A DNA stretch of 64,000 nt. It comes from Saccharum officinarum (lineage: Eukaryota > Streptophyta > Magnoliopsida > Poales > Poaceae). The stretch's first letter is position 1; every line of letters begins with the position of its first letter. This document shows positions 44,474 through 55,911 of this stretch, one piece after another. The stretch covers positions 6,238,191 to 6,302,190 of the forward strand of contig CM036223.1 in NCBI GenBank assembly GCA_020631735.1. Direction: 5' to 3'. Below the pieces are notes generated by a model, which ran no database searches, was not told the DNA's origin, and saw only the letters and a list, made by a program, of their open reading frames with translations. A program made the translations under genes and the position numbers.

Positions 44474-44914
44474 GCAGAAGTCCGCAGAGGCGAAGCTGTA
44501 CGAGCAGTAGAAGGCAGCGGGGTCCCGCAAGGCACAGGCCGATGTGCAGTTCTACGAGCAGAAGTTGGCCGAGGACGCCAAGCAGAAGGAGGCAGAGTCC
44601 CTAGCCACGGTGGGCAAGGCCAAGGCAGACTACGTGGCGTCCATGCTGCGGGTTCTTGTCAGCAACTACCACGCGCTGCGCGACTACCTGATGATCGACG
44701 ACGGGTTGTACCAGGAGATGGCCGCATCAACGCCGGCGCCGTGAGCTGCATGCAGCCCAAGATCAGCATCTGGACTGGCGCGGACGGCACGGGCGCGGGC
44801 CAGCGGCATCGTGGCCTCCGGCGCAAGCTGCGGTGGCACCGCGATGCAGCGGGTGGCCGATGGGGTCGACACGAGGCCACTGCCGGGAGCTTAACAACGA
44901 GGAGCGTGGGCGGC
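44474..44914 (+). pseudogene. Flotillin C-terminal fragment, copy 1
   Basis: The plus-strand reading contains SAEAKLYEQ, a stop (TAG), KAQADVQFYEQKLAEDAKQK, ASMLRVLVSNYHALRDYLMI and, after a one-base shift near 44725, INAGAVSCMQPKISIWTGAD. This is the end of the flotillin coiled coil and the C-terminal segment of plant flotillin-like proteins, which scaffold plasma-membrane microdomains. A second shift leads to a segment AMQRVADGV and a stop. It ends at the copia 3' LTR, directly after GCGGC, half of the target duplication. About 145 codons remain, with no band-7/SPFH domain. It is antisense to the copia genes. The family match is strong; it is not a functional gene. Confidence 0.85.
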
Positions 44915-45282
44915 TGTCAGCCGGAACTCTCTTCGGCGGCCGGAATTCTTCCGGTGAACTCGCTCACGAACTCAAAGATGCAAACGAGACTCAAGAGATT
45001 TTTGGTGCTGTGCAAACAGCTACAGCTTTTCTCAATGTATTAGACTACTATTTATATACATCTCGATGCTAAAAATAAGAAAGCCACGAAGAAGAAATAG
45101 ATAGACGCATAGGTGAGGAACAAGCAAGCTAATCTTGTCGTCCACCATACCATACTACGTGCATGCACACGTATGTATACCATACAAAGACGCGCTCGGG
45201 AGGAGAATTTCCATGCCAAGCTCAACACTACCTATAGCAAAAGGAAATAAGCAAGAACTCAGGATTACATGCCAGGCTTACA
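44915..45282 (-). repeat. Copia 3' LTR (368 bp), array copy 1
   Basis: On the minus strand TGTAAGCCTGGCATG...CCGGCTGACA. It contains GTATATAAATAG as a TATA region (minus strand, around 45055). Nearly identical to the LTRs at 48746 and 52575; one visible change is CTCTTCGGCGG in place of CTCTCCGGCGG. Confidence 0.9.
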
Positions 45283-48200
45283 TTTTACCCCCTAAGCCTG
45301 AAGTTCCTTGCCGATCTTGACGATGCCCAGCTTTACACGCAGTTCACAGAAACGATCTCGTGGGAGCGGCTTCGTCAGAATGTTGGCGATCTGCTCCTCA
45401 GTGCAGATGTGCTCAATGTCCATCTTCCCATCTATGACACATTCCCGAATGAAGTGAAATCTCACATCTATATGCTTGCTTCGGTTATGGAAAACGGGAT
45501 TCTTACTGAGAGCTATAGCCGATTGGCTATCCATCTTCAGCAGGAAGGTTGTGTGTTGCTCGCTTTTCAGCTTTGCAAGCAGCTGCGCTAGCCATACACC
45601 TTGACAGGCCGCTGTCGTCCCTACAATATACTCCGCTTTGCAGGACGATAACGCAACAACCTTTTGCTTTTGGGACTGCCAAGTCAAGGGGCAGGAGCCA
45701 AGAAAGAACAGCACGCCAGTGGTGCTCTTCCTTGTATCAATTTCACCGCCCATGTCGGCGTCGCTGTACCCAAGCAGCTTCAGCTCCTTACCGCCATGCT
45801 TGTAGTATCAGCCGTAGTCGACCATGCCCGCGATGTAGCCGTGTTGAGGTGCTCGGTGGTGGGGTTCTCCATGAACCTGCTGACGTAGCTGACGGCGAAA
45901 GCGATGTCCGGCCTAGTATGCACCAAGTACCGGAGGCAGCCGATGAGGCTCCGATACTCAGTGGCGTCCACCGGCACAGCTGTACTAGCCTTCGACAGCT
46001 TCAGGCAAGGCTGCATAGGAGTATGGCACGAATTGCAGCTCGCCATGCCCGCATGCTCCAGGATCTTGCGTGCGTACGCCGTCTGAGACAGCTTGATGCC
46101 ATCGCCACCTTGACGCACCTCAATGCCAAGATAAAAACGGAGCAAGTCCAGATCACTCATCTTGAACCTGGCGCTCATCTCTTGCTTGAACTTCGCGATC
46201 TCATCGGTGTCGTTCCCGGTGATGATGAGGTAGTCGACGTAGACCCCCACCAGCAAACGAGAAGCGCCCTTGCCGCGAGCTTAGACAGTGTGTTCCGACG
46301 CGCTATGGCTGAAGCCGAGTGCCACCAGCGTCTCGTCGAGCTTGATATTCCACGCACGTGGTGCCTGACTAAGTCTGTAGAGCGCGTTGTCCAGGCGCAG
46401 CACCTTGTCCTCATGGCTGTCGACGATGAAGCCGGGAGGCTGCCTGACGTAGACCTCCTCAACCAGCTCGCCGTTGAGGAACGCGGACTTGACGTCCATG
46501 TGGTGCACCAGCCACCCCTCCTGGACGGCGAGTGCCAGCAGCCGCCGCACTGACTCGATGCGAGCTATGGGCCCGAAGACCTCGTCGAAGTCCATGCCTA
46601 GTTGCTGGACGTACCCCTTCGCGATGAGCCGTGTCTTGTGCTTGATCACCTCACCGGCAGCGTTCTTCTTCACCTTGTACACCCACTTCAACCCGATCGG
46701 CCGGTGACCGGGTGGAAGGGGCACTAGACGCCATGTCTGGTTGCTCTCGATGGAGTCCATCTCCTCGATTATGGTGCGACTCCCGGACTCGTGCTTCTCA
46801 GCCTTGGCGAAGGTGGCTGACTCTTCCTCGATCTACAGATGGAGCTCGACAGCTACCTGCCATGCAGCAAGGCCAAGTGGTGACACTGCTCCGTGGATGT
46901 TGTCGATGGTGTGGTACCTCAGCTTGACGTCGTCATCGTTGTCAGCGTCCAAGTACTCCTCCGCGTTTGGAGGTGGCAAGACGAACTCCGGCTGGGGTAG
47001 TGGAGACGACGCTGGTGCGGGTGGAGGCGTCTGTGCAGCAGGCGACATCACAGGTGTGCCTGCTACGGGTGTGCCAGGGCTCGCTGCAGAGGCTGGTGTC
47101 ACCGGGAGCTCTAGTGAGCCTGCAGTAGTGTCGACATCGACGCGCCCGGTGCCCAGCTCCATCGCATGGTACTCTACGACGAGGTCCACAGCGACCTCCA
47201 AGTCCTCGCCCTCATCCTTCCAGCTCCAGGACGTCGGCTCATCGAAGACCACGTCCCTGGACACGACAGCGCGACGCGTCGCTAGGTCGTAGAAGCGCCA
47301 CGCTTGGCGCCTGGCTCGTAGCCGATGATGACAACTAAAGTGTCGCTGTCGTCGAGCTTCTTCAAGTGCGGCTCCGTCGCCTTAACGTACGCCACACACC
47401 CGAACGTGCGCAGGAAGCTGACATCCGGCCTGCGGCCATGCCAAGCCTCATACAACGTCATGCCGTCGACGGCCTTGGTGGGCGCCCAGTTCAGCAAGAA
47501 GACGACGGTGGCTACCGCCTCGCCCCAGAACATCACTGGCATGTTCCGGCTCTTCAGCAGACTGTGCGCCATGGTGATGACAGTCTGGTTCCTCCGCTCG
47601 ATGATGCCGTTCTGTTGCAGCGTGTACGGCGCCGTCTTCTGCCTCTCGACGCCGTGCTCGGTGCAGTACTCCTCGAACGCAACAGAGGTGAACTCACCCC
47701 GTTGTCAGTGCGCAGAACACGCAGACGCCGGTCTGTCTCCACCACCACCTACGCCTGGAATTTCTTGATGGCGACAAGGGTGTCGCTCTTGGCAGCGAGC
47801 AGCGCCACCCACATGTACCTGCTCTTGTCATCAACCAGCAGAAGGAAATATTGCTTACCGCTAGGTGTGACCGGCGTGATTGGGCCGCACAGATCGCCAT
47901 GGACCAAGTCCAGCAGCCCCTCCGCCCGCCGCTTCGCCTGCGACGGGAACGGTCTCCTCTTCAGCTTGGTGGTGACACAGTCAGCGCAGAGCTGGTGGAC
48001 GTGCTCAATGTGGGGCAGCCCGTGCACCATGCCCCACTGCTCGAGCTTGCGCGGGGCGTCGAAGTGTAGATGACCATAGCGCTCATGCCACAGCCACGCG
48101 CGGTCGCTAGCACGTGCAACCAGGCAAAGTGGTCGCCCAATCTTGACGCGTAGCAGGTACAACCGGTTCGCCGAGCGCTGGACTCGCGCGATCAAGCGGC

Positions 48201-48300
48201 CCTTGTCGTCATGGATCCGAAGGACGCCGTCCTTAGTGTGGACGTCGCAGCCGCCTTCGTCAAGTTGGCCGAGGCTGATGATGTTGGTGTGGACGTCACA
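45283..48300 (-). pseudogene. Copia pol (IN-RT-RNase H), array copy 1
   Basis: Minus-strand order: NIISLGQLDEGG, integrase (HERYGHLHFDAPRKLEQWGM; core frame-shifted at RTDNG where one G is missing), HSLLKSRNMPVMFWGEAVAT, RT (WKWVY-type segment, MDVKSAFLNGELVEEVYVRQ), a TAA stop at 46281-46283, the altered active site VYVDYLIITG (46230-46241, second Asp replaced by Tyr) and RNase H (ALSSCKAEYIVGTTAACQGV) ending at 45292. A TAG also interrupts the RT linker (QIEEE to *IEEE, near 46833). Not functional. Confidence 0.88.
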
Positions 48301-48745
48301 GCCGGCAGAAGTCCGCAGAGGCGAAGCTGTACGAGCAGTAGAAGGCAGCGGGGTCCCGCAAGGCACAGGCCGATGTGCAGTTCTACGAGCAGAAGTTGGC
48401 CGAGGACGCCAAGCAGAAGGAGGCAGAGTCCCTAGCCACGGTGGGCAAGGCCAAGGCAGACTACGTGGCGTCCATGCTGCGGGTTCTTGTCAGCAACTAC
48501 CACGCGCTGCGCGACTGCCTGATGATCGACGGCGGGTTGTACCAGGAGATGGCCGCATCAACGCCGGCGCCGTGAGCTGCATGCAGCCCAAGATCAGCAT
48601 CTGGACTGGCGCGGACGGCGCGGGCGCGGGCCAGCGGCATCGTGGCCTCCGGCGCAAGCTGCGGTGGCACCGCGATGCAGCAGGTGGCCGATGGGGTCGA
48701 CACGAGGCCACTGCCGGGAGCTTAACAACGAGGAGCGTGGGCGGC
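48301..48745 (+). pseudogene. Flotillin C-terminal fragment, copy 2
   Basis: Same fragment as at 44474, with the same stop and the same one-base shifts. Differences are a few substitutions (DCLMIDGG in place of DYLMIDDG). Confidence 0.85.
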
Positions 48746-49113
48746 TGTCAGCCGGAACTCTCTCCGGCGGCCGGAATTCTTCCGGTGAACTCGCTCACGA
48801 ACTCAAAGATGCAAACGAGACTCAAGAGATTTTTGGTGCTGTGCAAACAGCTACAGCTTTTCTCAATGTATTAGACTACTATTTATATACATCTCGATGC
48901 TAAAAATAAGAAAGCCACGAAGAAGAAATAGATAGACGCATAGGTGAGGAACAAGCAAGCTAATCTTGTCGTCCACCATACCATACTACGTGCATGCACA
49001 CGTATGTATACCATACAAAGACGCGCTCGGGAGGAGAATTTCCATGCCAAGCTCAACACTACCTATAGCAAAAGGAAATAAGCAAGAACTCAGGATTACA
49101 TGCCAGGCTTACA
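48746..49113 (-). repeat. Copia LTR (368 bp), array copy 2
   Basis: Near-identical to the LTR at 44915. It is preceded on the flotillin side by GCGGC, as in copy 1, because the flank was duplicated together with the LTR. Confidence 0.9.
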
Positions 49114-52100
49114 TTTTACCCCCTAAGCCTGAAGTTCCTTGCCGATCTTGACGATGCCCAGCTTTACACGCAGTTCACAGAAACGATCTCGTGGGAGCGG
49201 CTTCGTCAGAATGTTGGCGATCTGCTCCTCAGTGCAGATGTGCTCAATGTCCATCTTCCCATCTATGACACATTCCCGAATGAAGTGAAATCTCACATCT
49301 ATATGCTTGCTTCGGTTATGGAAAACGGGATTCTTACTGAGAGCTATAGCCGATTGGCTATCCATCTTCAGCAGGAAGGTTGTGTGTTGCTCGCTTTTCA
49401 GCTTTGCAAGCAGCTGCGCTAGCCATACACCTTGACAGGCCGCTGTCGTCCCTACAATATACTCCGCTTCGCAGGACGATAACGCAACAACCTTTTGCTT
49501 TTGGGACTGCCAAGTCAAGGGGCAGGAGCCAAGAAAGAACAGCACGCCAGTGGTGCTCTTCCTTGTATCAATGTCGCCGCCCATGTCGGCGTCGCTGTAC
49601 CCAAGCAGCTTCAGCTCCTTACCGCCATGCTTGTAGTATCAGCCGTAGTCGACCATGCCCGCGATGTAGCCGTGTTGAGGTGCTCGGTGGTGGGGTTCTC
49701 CATGAACCTGCTGACGTAGCTGACGGCGAAAGCGATGTCCGGCCTAGTATGCACCAAGTACCGGAGGCAGCCGACGAGGCTCCGGTACTCAGTGGCGTCC
49801 ACCGGCGCAGCTGTACTAGCCTTCGACAGCTTCAGGCAAGGCTGCATAGGAGTATGGCACGAATTGCAGCTCGCCATGCCCGCATGCTCCAGGATCTTGC
49901 GTGCGTACGCCGTCTGAGACAGCTTGATGCCATCGCCACCTTGACGCACCTCAATGCCAAGATAAAAACGGAGCAAGTCCAGATCACTCATCTTGAACCT
50001 GGCGCTCATCTCTTGCTTGAACTTCGCGATCTCATCGGTGTCGTTCCCGGTGATGATGAGGTAGTCGACGTAGACCCCACCAGCAAACGAGAAGCGCCCT
50101 TGCCGCGAGCTTAGACAGTGTGTTCCGACGCGCTATGGCTGAAGCCGAGTGCCACCAGCGTCTCGTCGAGCTTGATATTCCACGCACGTGGTGCCTGACT
50201 AAGTCCGTAGAGCGCGTTGTCCAGGCGCAGCACCTTGTCCTCATGGCTGTCGACGATGAAGCCGGGAGGCTGCCTGACGTAGACCTCCTCAACCAGCTCG
50301 CCGTTGAGGAACGCGGACTTGACGTCCATGTGGTGCACCAGCCACCCCTCCTGGACGGCGAGTGCCAGCAGCCGCCGCACTGACTCGATGCGAGCTATGG
50401 GCCCGAAGACCTCGTCGAAGTCCATGCCTAGTTGCTGGACGTACCCCTTCGCGATGAGCCGTGTCTTGTGCTTGATCACCTCACCGGCAGCGTTCTTCTT
50501 CACCTTGTACACCCACTTCAACCCGATCGGCCGGTGACCGGGTGGAAGGGGCACTAGACGCCATGTCTGGTTGCTCTCGATGGAGTCCATCTCCTCGATT
50601 ATGGTGCGACTCCCGGACTCGTGCTTCTCAGCCTTGGCGAAGGTGGCTGACTCTTCCTCGATCTGCAGATGGAGCTCGACAGCTACCTGCCATGCAGCAA
50701 GGCCAAGTGGTGACACTGCTCCGTGGATGTTGTCGATGGTGTGGTACCTCAGCTTGACGTCGTCATCGTTGTCAGCGTCCAAGTACTCCTCCGCGTTCGG
50801 AGGTGGCAAGACGAACTCCGGCTGGGGTAGTGGAGACGACGCTGGTGCGGGTGGAGGCGTCTGTGCAGCAGGCGACATCACAGGTGTGCCTGCTACGGGT
50901 GTGCCAGGGCTCGCTGCAGAGGCTGGTGTCACCGGGAGCTCTAGTGAGCCTGCAGTAGTGTCGACATCGACGCGCCCGGTGCCCAGCTCCATCGCATGGT
51001 ACTCTACGACGAGGTCCACAGCGACCTCCAAGTCCTCGCCCTCGTCCTTCCAGCTCCAGGACGTCGGCTCATCGAAGACCGCGTCCCTGGACACGACAGC
51101 GCGACGCGTCGCTAGGTCGTAGAAGCGCCACGCTTGGCGCCTGGCTCGTAGCCGATGATGACAACTAAAGTGTCGCTGTCGTCGAGCTTCTTCAAGTGCG
51201 GCTCCGTCGCCTTAACGTACGCCACACACCCGAACGTGCGCAGGAAGCTGACATCCGGCCTGCGGCCATGCCAAGCCTCATACAACGTCATGCCGTCGAC
51301 GGCCTTGGTGGGCGCCCAGTTCAGCAAGAAGACGACGGTGGCTACCGCCTCGCCCCAGAACATCACTGGCATGTTCCGGCTCTTCAGCAGACTGTGCGCC
51401 ATGGTGACGACAGTCTGGTTCCTCCGCTCGATGACGCCGTTCTGTTGCAGCGTGTACGGCGCCGTCTTCTGCCTCTCGACGCCGTGCTCGGTGCAGTACT
51501 CCTCGAACGCAACAGAGGTGAACTCACCCCGTTGTCAGTGCGCAGAACACGCAGACGCCGGTCTGTCTCCACCACCACCTACGCCTGGAATTTCTTGATG
51601 GCGACAAGGGTGTCGCTCTTGGCAGCGAGCAGCGCCACCCACATGTACCTGCTCTTGTCATCAACCAGCAGAAGGAAATATTGCTTACCGCCAGGTGTGA
51701 CCGGCGTGATTGGGCCGCACAGATCGCCATGGACCAAGTCCAGCAGCCCTCCGCCCGCCGCTTCGCCTGCGACGGGAACGGTCTCCTCTTCAGCTTGGTG
51801 GTGACACAGTCAGCGCAGAGCTGGTGGACGTGCTCAATGTGGGGCAGCCCGTGCACCATGCCCCACTGCTCGAGCTTGCGCGGGGCGTCGAAGTGTAGAT
51901 GACCATAGCGCTCATGCCACAGCCACGCGCGGTCGCTAGCACGTGCAACCAGGCAAAGTGGTCGCCCAATCTTGACGCGTAGCAGGTACAACCGGTTCGC
52001 CGAGCGCTGGACTCGCGCGATCAAGCGGCCTTTGTCGTCATGGATCCGAAGGACGCCGTCCTTGGTGTGGACGTCGCAGCCGCCTTCGTCAAGTTGGCCG

Positions 52101-52130
52101 AGGCTGATGATGTTGGTGTGGACGTCACAG
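49114..52130 (-). pseudogene. Copia pol (IN-RT-RNase H), array copy 2
   Basis: Same content and shared lesions as copy 1: integrase frame shift, TAA at 50111-50113 and YVDY at 50061-50072. Private changes are one missing base next to YVDY (near 50075, GTAGACCCCACC) and one missing C near 51750 (integrase). The RT linker is open in this copy (CAG codon where copy 1 has TAG), so 50111-51094 is a single open frame. Confidence 0.88.
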
Positions 52131-52574
52131 CCGGCAGAAGTCCGCAGAGGCAAAGCTGTACGAGCAGTAGAAGGCAGCGGGGTCCCGCAAGGCACAGGCC
52201 GATGTGCAGTTCTACGAGCAGAAGTTGGCCGAGGACGCCAAGCAGAAGGAGGCAGAGTCCCTAGCCACGGTGGGCAAGGCCAAGGCAGACTACATGGCGT
52301 CCATGCTGCGGGTTCTTGTCAGCAACTACCACGCGCTGCGCGACTACCTGATGATCGACGGCGGGCTGTACCAGGAGATGGCCGCATCAACGCCGGCGCC
52401 GTGAGCTGCATGCAGCCCAAGATCAGCATCTGGACCGGCGCGGACGGCGCGGGCGCGGCCCAGCGGCATCGGGGCCTCCGGCGCAAGCTGCGGTGGCACC
52501 GCGATGCAGCAGGTGGCCGATGGGGTCGACACGAGGCCACTGCCGGGAGCTTAACAACGAGGAGCGTGGGCGGC
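52131..52574 (+). pseudogene. Flotillin C-terminal fragment, copy 3
   Basis: Same fragment and shared lesions. Private substitutions include DYMASMLRVL and DYLMIDGG. Confidence 0.85.
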
Positions 52575-52942
52575 TGTCAGCCGGAACTCTCTCCGGCGGC
52601 CGGAATTCTTCCGGTGAACTCGCTCACGAACTCAAAGATGCAAACGAGACTCAAGAGATTTTTGGTGCTGTGCAAACAGCTACAGCTTTTTTCAATGTAT
52701 TAGACTACTATTTATATACATCTCGATGCTAAAAATAAGAAAGCCACGAAGAAGAAATAGATAGACGCATAGGTGAGGAACAAGCAAGCTAATCTTGCCG
52801 TCCACCATACCATACTACGTGCATGCACACGTATGTATACCATACAAAGACGCGCTCGGGAGGAGAATTTCCATGCCAAGCTCAACACTACCTATAGCAA
52901 AAGGAAATAAGCAAGAACTCAGGATTACATGCCAGGCTTACA
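52575..52942 (-). repeat. Copia LTR (368 bp), array copy 3
   Basis: Near-identical to the LTRs at 44915 and 48746 and clearly more similar to them than to the outer 5' LTR at 56947. Confidence 0.9.
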
Positions 52943-55911
52943 TTTTACCCCCTAAGCCTGAAGTTCCTTGCCGATCTTGACGATGCCCAGCTTTACATGC
53001 AGTTCACAGAAACGATCTCGTGGGAGCGGCTTCGTCAGAATGTTGGCGATCTGCTCCTCAGTGCAGATGTGCTCAATGTCCATCTTCCCATCTATGACAC
53101 ATTCCCGAATGAAGTGAAATCTCACATCTATATGCTTGCTTCGGTTATGGAAAACGGGATTCTTACTGAGAGCTATAGCCGATTGGCTATCCATCTTCAG
53201 CAGGAAGGTTGTGTGCTGCTCGCTTTTCAGCTTTGCAAGCAGCTGCGCTAGCCATACACCTTGACAGGCCGCCGTCGTCCCTACAATATACTCCGCTTCG
53301 CAGGACGATAACGCAACGACCTTTTGCTTTTGGGACTGCCAAGTCAAGGGGCAGGAGCCAAGAAAGAACAGCACGCCAGTGGTGCTCTTCCTTGTATCAA
53401 TGTCGCCGCCCATGTCGGCGTCGCTGTACCCAAGCAGCTTCAGCTCCTTACCGCCACGCTTGTAGTATCAGCCGTAGTCGACCATGCCCGCGATGTAGCC
53501 GTGTTGAGGTGCTCGGTGGTGGGGTTCTCCATGAACCTGCTGACGTAGCTGACGGCGAAAGCGATGTCCGGCCTAGTATGCACCAAGTACCGGAGGCAGC
53601 CGACGAGGCTCCGGTACTCAGTGGCGTCCACCGGCGCAGCTGTACTAGCCTTCGACAGCTTCAGGCAAGGCTGCATAGGAGTATGGCACGAATTGCAGCT
53701 CGCCATGCCCGCATGCTCCAGGATCTTGCGTGCGTACGCCGTCTGAGACAGCTTGATGCCATCGCCACCCTGACGCACCTCAATGCCAAGATAAAAACAG
53801 AGCAAGTCCAGATCACTCATCTTGAACCTGGCGCTCATCTCTTGCTTGAACTTCGCGATCTCATCGGTGTCGTTCCCGGTGATGATGAGGTAGTCGACGT
53901 AGACCCCCACCAGCAAACGAGAAGCGCCCTTGCCGCGAGCTTAGACAGTGTGTTCCGACGCGCTATGGCTGAAGCCGAGTGCCACCAGCGTCTCGTCGAG
54001 CTTGATATTCCACGCACGTGGTGCCTGACTAAGTCCGTAGAGCGCGTTGTCCAGGCGCAGCACCTTGTCCTCATGGCTGTCGACGATGAAGCCGGGAGGC
54101 TGCCTGACGTAGACCTCCTCAACCAGCTCGCCGTTGAGGAACGCGGACTTGACGTCCATGTGGTGCACCAGCCACCCCTCCTGGACGGCGAGTGCCAGCA
54201 GCCGCCGCACTGACTCGATGCGAGCTATGGGCCCGAAGACCTCGTCGAAGTCCATGCCTAGTTGCTGGACGTACCCCTTCGCGATGAGCCGTGTCTTGTG
54301 CTTGATCACCTCACCGGCAGCGTTCTTCTTCACCTTGTACACCCACTTCAACCCGATCGGCCGGTGACCGGGTGGAAGGGGCACTAGACGCCATGTCTGG
54401 TTGCTCTCGATGGAGTCCATCTCCTCGATTATGGTGCGACTCCCGGACTCGTGCTTCTCAGCCTTGGCGAAGGTGGCTGACTCTTCCTCGATCTGCAGAT
54501 GGAGCTCGACAGCTACCTGCCGTGCAGCAAGGCCAAGTGGTGACACTGCTCCGTGGATGTTGTCGATGGTGTGGTACCTCAGCTTGACGTCGTCATCGTT
54601 GTCAGCGTCCAAGTACTCCTCCGCGTTCGGAGGTGGCAAGACGAACTCCGGCTGGGGTAGTGGAGACGACGCTGGTGCGGGTGGAGGCGTCTGTGCAGCA
54701 GGCGACATCACAGGTGTGCCTGCTACGGGTGTGCCAGGGCTCGCTGCAGAGGCTGGTGTCACCGGGAGCTCTAGTGAGCCTGCAGTAGTGTCGACATCGA
54801 CGCGCCCGGTGCCCAGCTCCATCGCATGGTACTCTACGACAGGTCCACAGCGACCTCCAAGTCCTCGCCCTCGTCCTTCCAGCTCCAGGACGTCGGCTCA
54901 TCGAAGACCGCGTCCCTGGACACGACAGCGCGACGCGTCGCTAGGTCGTAGAAGCGCCACGCTTGGCGCCTGGCTCGTAGCCGATGAAGACAACTGAAGT
55001 GTCGCTGTCGTCGAGCTTCTTCAAGTGCGGCTCCGTCGCCTTAACGTACGCCACACACCCGAACGTGCGCAGGAAGCTGACATCCGGCCTGCGGCCATGC
55101 CAAGCCTCATACAACGTCATGCCGTCGACGGCCTTGGTGGGCGCCCAGTTCAGCAAGAAGACGACGGTGGCTACCGCCTCGCCCCAGAACATCACTGGCA
55201 TGTTCCGGCTCTTCAGCAGACTGTGCGCCATGGTGACGACAGTCTGGTTCCTCCGCTCGATGACGCCGTTCTGTTGCAGCGTGTACGGCGCCGTCTTCTG
55301 CCTCTCGACGCCGTGCTCGGTGCAGTACTCCTCGAACGCAACAGAGGTGAACTCACCCCGTTGTCAGTGCGCAGAACACGCAGACGCCGGTCTGTCTCCA
55401 CCACCACCTTCGCCTGGAATTTCTTGATGGCGACAAGGGTGTCGCTCTTGGCAGCGAGCAGCGCCACCCACATGTACCTGCTCTTGTCATCAACCAGCAG
55501 AAGGAAATATTGCTTACCGCCAGGTGTGACCGGCGTGATTGGGCCGCACAGATCGCCATGGACCAAGTCCAGCAGCCCCTCCGCCCGCCGCTTCGCCTGC
55601 GACGGGAACGGTCTCCTCTTCAGCTTGGTGGTGACACAGTCAGCGCAGAGCTGGTGGACGTGCTCAATGTGGGGCAGCCCGTGCACCATGCCCCACTGCT
55701 CGAGCTTGCGCGGGGCGTCGAAGTGTAGATGACCATAGCGCTCATGCCACAGCCACGCGCGGTCGCTAGCACGTGCAACCAGGCAAAGTGGTCGCCCAAT
55801 CTTGACGCGTAGCAGGTACAACCGGTTCGCCGAGCGCTGGACTCGCGCGATCAAGCGGCCCTTGTCGTCATGGATCCGAAGGACGCCGTCCTTGGTGTGG
55901 ACGTCGCAGCC
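52943..55911 (-). pseudogene. Copia pol (IN-RT-RNase H), array copy 3
   Basis: This copy is continuous with gag/protease on its upstream side. It shares the integrase frame shift, the TAA at 53941-53943 and YVDY at 53890-53901. A private one-base deletion lies near 54841 (TACGACAGGTCC against TACGACGAGGTCC). It lacks the NIISLGQLDEGG segment: GGCTGCGACGTCCACACC joins directly to protease sequence. Confidence 0.88.

Larger units (their letters stand above)
43778..55911 (-). repeat. Head-to-tail array: flotillin fragment + copia LTR-RH-RT-IN, unit 3.83 kb
   Basis: Landmarks recur with periods of 3,831, 3,829 and 3,830 bp; LTR starts, for instance, lie at 44915, 48746 and 52575. The array begins inside integrase at 43778 (GTTCTGTTGCAG, repeated at 47609) and ends at 55911, where the sequence changes to protease/gag. 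It holds about 3.2 copies that differ by roughly one percent or less by eye. Each full unit contains a flotillin fragment, one LTR, RNase H, RT and integrase. Since each unit carries host DNA as well as the element, it arose by local tandem duplication and not by separate insertions. Confidence 0.92.

Noticed and set aside
16537..44714. A genuine 28 kb inverted repeat or foldback transposon
   Set aside because: Both arms begin at assembly gaps and differ mainly by single-base indels, which fits redundant contigs. No terminal repeat or target site supports a real element.
44544..44744. Flotillin ORFs as functional genes
   Set aside because: Only the C-terminal part remains, with a stop and two frame shifts shared by all copies and no SPFH domain.
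44312..46553. Long plus-strand ORFs antisense to the copia genes (up to 334 codons)
   Set aside because: They are reverse-frame shadows of GC-rich pol sequence, with Arg/Ala/Pro-rich composition and no domains, and they repeat with the array.
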